DNA from: Nioella sp965215655
Lineage (GTDB): Bacteria > Pseudomonadota > Alphaproteobacteria > Rhodobacterales > Rhodobacteraceae
Assembly (NCBI RefSeq): GCF_965215655.1
Contig: NZ_OZ244111.1
Coordinates: forward strand, 3,038,001-3,102,000
DNA: 64,000 bases
Direction: 5' to 3'
How positions within the stretch are numbered: the stretch's first letter is position 1; every line of letters begins with the position of its first letter. The notes under the pieces were generated by a model, which was given only the letters and a program-made list of their open reading frames with translations, was not told the DNA's origin and made no database searches. The translations under genes were made by a program, and so were the position numbers. Shown in pieces: positions 59,507 through 64,000 of the stretch.

Positions 59507-61366
59507 TCAGACCCCCGGCCGCTGTTTCTTGCGAAACGCTTCCTGACCGCTGCGCGCGGCCCGCACGCCCTCACGCTCGGACACCTCCGGCACGCCCACA
59601 TACCAATCCGCCCCACCCGGTGTCCACGCATGGGCATCCGAAGCGATTGTCAGTACCGTGGTCCGGTCGGTTCCCTGCGCCCAATCCATTGCGGCCTCAA
59701 GATCGGCGAGGCTGTCGCAATGGCGCGCATAGGCCCCCATGGATTCGGCATGCTTGGCAAAGTCGACATGGCGCGGATTGTCCCTGTTCAGCACCCGCGA
59801 ATCCTTGAGCAGGTTGTTGAACCCCGCCCCGCCCATGCCGGTTTGCAGCCGGTTGATGACGCCAAACCCGCCATTGTCGCAGACCACGACGATCATCTTG
59901 TGGCCCGAAAGGACCGATGAATAGATATCGGAATTCATCATCATGTAGGATCCGTCGCCCACCATGACGATCGGCGTGCCATCGCCGCCCTTGGCCATCG
60001 CATGACCCCAGGCCCCGGCGATTTCATACCCCATGCAGGAAAAGCCAAACTCGCAATCAAACGTGTTGGGGCTTTTCACCCGCCAGTTCTTGACCGTCTC
60101 ACCCGGCAGGCCGCCCGCTGCCGTCACCATCGTATCCTCGGGTCTTGCCATCTTGTTCACCACCGCGATGACCTGCGCGTAGCTGGGGGGCGTGCTGTTG
60201 GTTGGGGCCTGGCCCTCGTCCAGCATCCGGTTCCAATCGGCATAGAGCCGCTGCGCATCCGCCATTCGGGCCGGATCGCAGACCCAATCCCCAAGCGCAT
60301 CCTCCAGATCGGCCAGCGCTTCCAGAGCATCGCCCACAACCGGCAGCGACCGGTGCTTCAACGCATCGAAACGCGCCGCGTTGATATTGATGAACCGGGT
60401 ATCGTCGCCGAAGGTGGTCCAGGATCCGGTGGTGAAATCCTGCAATCGCGTACCGACCGCGATCACCACATCGGCGTTTTCCGCAAGCGCCTTTGCCGCG
60501 TCGGTGCCTTCGATCCCCAACGGGCCGACATATGCGGGATGATCATGCACCACCGCCCCCTTGCCCGCGATGGTTTCCGCCATCGGAATGCCGCGCGCCG
60601 TTGCGAATTCCGCCAGCGCTGCGCCTGCACCGGAATAGCGCACCCCGCCCCCCGAGATGATCAGCGGTGCCTTTGCGGTGCGCAACAGGTCCGCCGCCGC
60701 TGCAACCTGATCGCGCGACGGGCGCGGGCGCGGGATCGCCCACAGCCTTTCCTCGAAAAAGGCCACCGGGTAGTCATAGGCCAGTTCCTGCGTGTCCTGC
60801 GGCAGGCCAATGAAGGCCGGGCCGCAATCCGCCGGGTCCAGCATGGTGGCAATGGCCTGCGGCAGCGACGACAGGATCTGCGCGGGATGGGTAATCCGGT
60901 CCCAATACCGGCTGACCGGCTTGAAGCCATCGTTCACGGTCGTCGTGGGATTTCCGAAATGTTCCACCTGCTGCAGCACCGGATCCGGCAGCCGGTTCGT
61001 GTAAGTGTCGCCAGCCAGCAACAATAGCGGCAGGCGGTTGGCATGGGCCACACCGGCGGCGGTGATCATGTTGGTCGCACCAGGCCCTACCGAGGAGGTT
61101 GCAACCATGATCTGCCGCCGCAGCCTGGCCTTGCCGTAACCGATCGCCGCAAGCGCCATGGATTGCTCGTTCTGGCCGCGCCAAGTGGGCAGTTGGTCCT
61201 GTACCGTTTCCAGCGCCTCTGCCAGACAGGTCACATTGCCATGGCCGAAAATGCCGAACACCCCTGCAAAAAGCGGCACCCGTTCGCCGTCGATTTCCGT
61301 GAACTGGTTGCAAAGATAGCGGACCAGGGCCTGCGCCATGGTCAGACGAACCGTTTCGTGGGGCAT
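59507..61366 (-). CDS. iolD: ThDP-dependent 3D-(3,5/4)-trihydroxycyclohexane-1,2-dione hydrolase IolD
   Basis: A 619-residue thiamine-diphosphate enzyme. VPLFAGVFGIFGHGNVTCLAEAL and WRGQNEQSMALAAIGYGKA are the IolD-type N-terminal blocks; other acetolactate-synthase-like enzymes differ there. The ThDP site is VMVGDGSYMMMNSDIYSSV with CDNGGFGV. The enzyme opens the ring of an inositol breakdown intermediate. No other iol gene is present here, so the rest of the pathway must lie elsewhere or the enzyme serves another dione. Two palindromes upstream form a candidate operator. Confidence 0.88.
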   Translation of the reverse strand: MPHETVRLTMAQALVRYLCNQFTEIDGERVPLFAGVFGIFGHGNVTCLAEALETVQDQLPTWRGQNEQSMALAAIGYGKARLRRQIMVATSSVGPGATNMITAAGVAHANRLPLLLLAGDTYTNRLPDPVLQQVEHFGNPTTTVNDGFKPVSRYWDRITHPAQILSSLPQAIATMLDPADCGPAFIGLPQDTQELAYDYPVAFFEERLWAIPRPRPSRDQVAAAADLLRTAKAPLIISGGGVRYSGAGAALAEFATARGIPMAETIAGKGAVVHDHPAYVGPLGIEGTDAAKALAENADVVIAVGTRLQDFTTGSWTTFGDDTRFININAARFDALKHRSLPVVGDALEALADLEDALGDWVCDPARMADAQRLYADWNRMLDEGQAPTNSTPPSYAQVIAVVNKMARPEDTMVTAAGGLPGETVKNWRVKSPNTFDCEFGFSCMGYEIAGAWGHAMAKGGDGTPIVMVGDGSYMMMNSDIYSSVLSGHKMIVVVCDNGGFGVINRLQTGMGGAGFNNLLKDSRVLNRDNPRHVDFAKHAESMGAYARHCDSLADLEAAMDWAQGTDRTTVLTIASDAHAWTPGGADWYVGVPEVSEREGVRAARSGQEAFRKKQRPGV

Positions 61367-61409
61367 GCCGCTTCCTCCTGCGATGCTTTTCGACAGTTTA
61401 TGAAGTGTG

Positions 61410-61444
61410 TATTGCAATTGCAATAGCTGCGCAATATTCATTGC
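61410..61444. promoter_or_regulatory. Paired palindromes upstream of iolD, candidate operator
   Basis: TATTGCAATTGCAATA (61410-61425) is a perfect 16-bp palindrome. Six bases further, GCAAT-ATTC-ATTGC (61431-61444) is a second inverted repeat of the same GCAAT/ATTGC half-site. Both lie 44-78 nt upstream of the iolD ATG, a suitable place for a repressor. They are part of the 371-nt gene-free stretch 61367-61737, which otherwise shows only the pair of sites at 61640-61714. Confidence 0.5.
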
Positions 61445-61639
61445 AGATAATCTGCGCCCCGATGAACAGAACACAGGAGATACGATCTTCCCGCTGTTCT
61501 TTCAGTCCGGCGGCGAGGACTTGGTTCAAGGCCTTAGCTTGGTCCGGTCGCATTCTTCTTTTCTGTGCACACGGTGAGGTGCAGCAATCTCCTTGTCCTT
61601 GACTGAAAAAAACCTGGCGTCCTGCCGCAGCAAAGAAAA

Positions 61640-61714
61640 TGTAAAAACTTTTCACATCACCCCTTGAAGCCTCCGTCCGGCTTCCCATCTTGGATCATGT
61701 AAAGAGGATTTACA
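61640..61714. promoter_or_regulatory. Two TGT-N11-ACA inverted repeats upstream of the DUF2852 gene
   Basis: TGTAAAAACTTTTCACA (61640-61656) and TGTAAAGAGGATTTACA (61698-61714) both have TGTAAA-N5-TTTACA geometry; the second is perfect and the first has one mismatch. They lie 58 bp apart, with the second 24 nt before the ATG at 61738. The spacing is one base shorter than the TGT-N12-ACA site of PpsR/CrtJ, so assignment to that regulator is not made. Confidence 0.5.
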
Positions 61715-61737
61715 TTGACCCCGAAACGGAGGACACC

Positions 61738-62166
61738 ATGACTGCAACCGCCACCACGACCGATGTGGCCGACACCGCCAAAGGCTGGTTTTCGCGTGCC
61801 GAAGACTGGCTCGATGACAAGGGCAAGGGCGCCTGGATCGCCGCCATGGTCCTTGGTTTCATCTTCTTCTGGCCCGTTGGCCTCGCCCTTCTCTTCTACA
61901 TGATCTGGAGCAAACGTATGTTCACCAAAGGCTGCCGCACCCGTACCCGTTCCCATGGCCATTATTTCCGCACCTCGGGAAACACGGCCTTTGACAGCTA
62001 CAAGGCCGACACGCTGCGCCGGCTGGAGGAAGAGCAGGACGCGTTCGAAAGCTTCCTCAACCGCCTGCGCGAGGCCAAGGACAAGGCAGAGTTCGACCAG
62101 TTCATGGCCGACCGTGCCCGCCGGGCCCGGGAAGAGGCTGTTGACGCAGACACCGTAGAGGCCTGA
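61738..62166 (+). CDS. DUF2852 membrane protein
   Basis: A 142-residue protein of the alphaproteobacterial DUF2852 family. One hydrophobic helix (about 33-57, WIAAMVLGFIFFWPVGLALLFYMIW) is followed by a basic segment (KRMFTKGCRTRTRSHG) and a long charged helix (about 85-135, LRRLEEEQDAFESFLNRLREAKDKAEFDQFM). The function is unknown. CGGAGG precedes the ATG. The two TGT-N11-ACA sites upstream suggest tight regulation, and a terminator follows. Confidence 0.85.
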   Translation: MTATATTTDVADTAKGWFSRAEDWLDDKGKGAWIAAMVLGFIFFWPVGLALLFYMIWSKRMFTKGCRTRTRSHGHYFRTSGNTAFDSYKADTLRRLEEEQDAFESFLNRLREAKDKAEFDQFMADRARRAREEAVDADTVEA

Positions 62167-62190
62167 TCCCCCACCCCTGGGCCTCTCTCT

Positions 62191-62225
62191 GCCGGCCGCG
62201 CCTGTCCCCGCGCGGTCGGCCCTTT
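62191..62225 (+). terminator. Rho-independent terminator after DUF2852
   Basis: GCCGGCCGCG (62191-62200) pairs with CGCGGTCGGC (62211-62220), one G-U pair, 10-nt loop, followed by CCTTTT. It lies 25 nt after the DUF2852 stop. Confidence 0.8.
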
Positions 62226-62246
62226 TCAATCCAAGAAAAACGCGCC

Positions 62247-62693
62247 ATGACCTACAGTATGACTTCCGCCCTGCCCGACCCCGACCGCCAGGCCGTCTTT
62301 TATGACGGCATTCCCGCCAAGCGCCTTTTCGCTTGGGTCGTGGATGTGGCGCTGATTTTCATCGCCATGCTGCTGCTTGGCGTTCTGACCCTGTCGATCG
62401 CCTGGTTCCTGTGGCCGCTCTTTTGGATTGCCACCAGCTTTCTCTACCGGTCCATCACCATCGCGTCGGGCTCTGCCACGCTTGGCATGCGGCTGATGAA
62501 TATCGAGCTTCGCAATGCGCAGGGCCAGCGGCTGAACGGCACTGAGGCGATGATGCATACGGGCGGATACCTGCTCTGCGCCAGCTTCTTCCTGCCGCAT
62601 GTGCTGTCCATCGGGATGATCGCACTCAGCCAGCGCCACCAGAGCCTTCCCGATGCCTTTCTCGGCACGGCAGCGATCAACCGTCCGCAGTAA
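62247..62693 (+). CDS. RDD family membrane protein
   Basis: A 148-residue protein with the RDD signature: AKRLFAWVVDVALIFIAMLLLGV (arginine and aspartates), GSATLGMRLMNIELRNAQGQRL and HQSLPDAFLGTAAI. Three hydrophobic segments are visible (about 28-50, 52-68, 105-125). The family is of uncertain function, and some members have been linked to ion transport. It lies between a terminator and the bpt gene. Confidence 0.88.
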   Translation: MTYSMTSALPDPDRQAVFYDGIPAKRLFAWVVDVALIFIAMLLLGVLTLSIAWFLWPLFWIATSFLYRSITIASGSATLGMRLMNIELRNAQGQRLNGTEAMMHTGGYLLCASFFLPHVLSIGMIALSQRHQSLPDAFLGTAAINRPQ

Positions 62694-62801
62694 CGAGCCG
62701 CTAACCGGGTGGGCAGGCCAAAATGGGTTGCCCGCCCGCCGATCCTGTTGCAGGCTTTCCTGTGACAGGACAGTAACAGCAGCCCTTGCAGACAGGACGT
62801 T

Positions 62802-63626
62802 ATGCGCCACAGCCTACCGCTTGCGCCACAATTCTATGTGACGGCCCCGCAGACTTGCCCATATCTTGAGGGTAAGCGGGAGCGAAAGCTGTTCACCGCC
62901 CTGCAGGGCGACCATGCCGAAAAGCTGAACGATTCGCTGTCCAAGCAGGGATTCCGCCGCTCACAGAACGTGCTTTATCGCCCATCCTGTTCCGATTGTT
63001 CCGCTTGCTTGTCCGCCCGGATCAGAGTTGCGGACTTTGTGCCCACCAAAAGCCAGCGCCGCGCGCTGCGCCGAAATCAGAACCTTGTACGCGAGGCGCG
63101 CAGCCCCTGGGCAACAGAAGAGCAATATGCGCTCTTTCGCGACTACCTCGACAGCCGCCACGCCGATGGCGGCATGGCCGACATGGATGTCTTCGAATTT
63201 GCCGCGATGATCGAGGAAACGCCGGTGCGCAGTCGGGTCATCGAATATCGCGACACAGATGCCGAGAACGCTCTGACCGCCGTTTGCCTGACCGATGTGC
63301 TCGATGACGGGCTGTCGATGGTCTATTCCTTCTTCCGTCCCGATCAAGCCAGCAGGTCGCTTGGCAGCTATGTGATCCTCGATCATATCCAGATCGCGCG
63401 GGATGCGGGGCTTCCTTATGTCTATCTTGGCTATTGGGTGCCGGGCAGCGCGAAGATGGGCTACAAGGCCAAGTTCTCGGCGCTGGAGGTCTATCTGGGC
63501 GGGTCCTGGCAGCAGTTGAAAGACCCCGAAGCCTATGAGGCCGAGGCGCATCCGCTGTCCATCGACCCGATCGCGGAACAGGTGGCGCGGCTGACCCTGC
63601 CGGATACGCGCTCGATGGACGACTGA
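62802..63626 (+). CDS. bpt: Aspartate/glutamate leucyltransferase Bpt
   Basis: A 274-residue L/F-transferase-related enzyme that adds leucine to N-terminal Asp or Glu and so marks proteins for ClpS/ClpAP breakdown. CPYLEGKRERKLFTALQGDHAEKLNDSLSKQGFRRSQNVLYRP, the cysteine cluster CSDCSACLSARI, and YVYLGYWVPGSAKMGYKAKF are family hallmarks. It is a housekeeping gene unrelated to the catabolic clusters. Confidence 0.95.
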   Translation: MRHSLPLAPQFYVTAPQTCPYLEGKRERKLFTALQGDHAEKLNDSLSKQGFRRSQNVLYRPSCSDCSACLSARIRVADFVPTKSQRRALRRNQNLVREARSPWATEEQYALFRDYLDSRHADGGMADMDVFEFAAMIEETPVRSRVIEYRDTDAENALTAVCLTDVLDDGLSMVYSFFRPDQASRSLGSYVILDHIQIARDAGLPYVYLGYWVPGSAKMGYKAKFSALEVYLGGSWQQLKDPEAYEAEAHPLSIDPIAEQVARLTLPDTRSMDD

Positions 63627-63655
63627 GCCTTTTCAGAGACCTTTGAAATGGAGAA

Positions 63656-63686
63656 CGGGCCCCCGATTGGAGGCCCGCTTTCGTTT
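63656..63686 (+). terminator. Terminator-like hairpin after bpt
   Basis: CGGGCC (63656-63661) pairs with GGCCCG (63672-63677), 10-nt loop, followed by CTTTCGTTT. It sits between the converging bpt and TRAP permease genes. Confidence 0.6.
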
Positions 63687-63703
63687 GGGTTTCCGCCCTG
63701 CCC

Positions 63704-64000
63704 CTAGTTGTTGGGCAGCAGATCCGGCACAATGGTCACGATCTGCGGGAAGAGCCAAAGAAGGGCCAGCCCGATCACCTGGATCAGCACGAAGGGAATG
63801 ACCCCGCGATAGATATGGCCCGTCGTCACACTGGCTGGTGCGACCCCCCGCAGATAGAACAGCGCGAAGCCGAAGGGCGGTGTCAGGAAGCTGGTCTGAA
63901 GGTTCACCGCAATCATGATCGTCACCCATTTCGGGTCCATCGTGCCGCCATAGATGACGGGCCCCACGATCGGGATCACGATGTAGATGATTTCAAGGAA
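63704..64000 (-). CDS. TRAP transporter large permease (DctM type), C-terminal part only
   Basis: The last 98 residues of a DctM-like permease whose start lies beyond the right edge. IPIVGPVIYGGTMDPKWVTIMIAVNLQTSFLTPPFGFALFYLRGVAP is the typical DctM C-terminal block, followed by a final hydrophobic helix (IPFVLIQVIGLALLWLFPQIV). It is a different TRAP system from the one at 8748-11749. Confidence 0.92.
   Translation of the reverse strand, partial: FLEIIYIVIPIVGPVIYGGTMDPKWVTIMIAVNLQTSFLTPPFGFALFYLRGVAPASVTTGHIYRGVIPFVLIQVIGLALLWLFPQIVTIVPDLLPNN

Noticed and set aside
61640..61714. PpsR/CrtJ photosynthesis-gene operators
   Set aside because: Spacing is TGT-N11-ACA rather than N12 and no photosynthesis gene is present, so only a neutral operator call is made.
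1..64000. tRNA, rRNA, riboswitches, insertion sequences or prophage genes
   Set aside because: Gaps are short and were read on both strands; no cloverleaf, rRNA core, recognised riboswitch core, transposase or integrase was found.

Overview
The window is a gene-dense, high-GC bacterial chromosome segment. It most likely comes from a marine or saline alphaproteobacterium of the Rhodobacterales (Roseobacter-like) group. That placement is inferred from gene content: TRAP transporters, paired dimethylglycine-dehydrogenase-like flavoproteins, a non-pyrrolysine MttB-family protein, a soxBDAG sarcosine oxidase, a urease cluster and DUF2852. No rRNA, tRNA, CRISPR array, insertion sequence or prophage was seen. 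Both edges cut genes: a ureidoglycine aminohydrolase on the left and a TRAP large permease on the right.

Layout. 1-6876: ureide and urea use, with a leftward urease cluster (ureD, ureA, 54-residue ORF, ureB, AhpD-like gene, ureC, then ureE, ureF, ureG) interrupted by one opposite-strand ORF. 6944-17013: an RpiR regulator divergent from a catabolic operon (N-formylglutamate amidohydrolase-like, TRAP transporter, glutamine-synthetase-like ligase, NTF2-like protein, aldehyde and alcohol dehydrogenases), then an arylformamidase-like hydrolase. 17023-17118: three consecutive related hairpins between converging genes. 17122-20123: modE-modA-modB-modC molybdate uptake. 20259-31595: methylated-amine genes (gamma-glutamyltransferase, class III aminotransferase, two tandem DMGDH-like proteins, a sulfotransferase-like gene, an MttB-family protein and its LysR).

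31592-43620 is the most unusual part. A tightly overlapping nqrABCDEF-apbE-nqrM-CBS operon lies divergent from a secreted five-heme cytochrome c. Next come a response regulator, a 7TM-type histidine kinase, a secreted EF-hand protein and two small exported proteins that share a promoter element. The NqrB is only 261 residues and lacks the threonine that carries covalent FMN, while NqrC and the metal sites of NqrD, NqrE and NqrF are kept. This looks like a variant sodium-NQR-type electron-transfer module with a dedicated cytochrome and sensor system.

43628-61366: a Rieske oxygenase with LysR; an M29-like protein; a diiron desaturase-like enzyme coupled to a small Rieske protein; an eight-gene operon (amino-acid-type ABC importer plus soxBDAG); a gene set of AhpD-like, XRE-cupin and MATE proteins; and an iolD-type ThDP enzyme. 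61738-64000: DUF2852, RDD and Bpt genes and the start of another TRAP system.

Taken together the segment serves nitrogen and one-carbon scavenging from small organic amines, ureides and methylated amino acids, plus one respiratory module. Start codons were chosen by homology, Shine-Dalgarno spacing and overlap with upstream stops. Family calls come from motif recognition only, without database searches.
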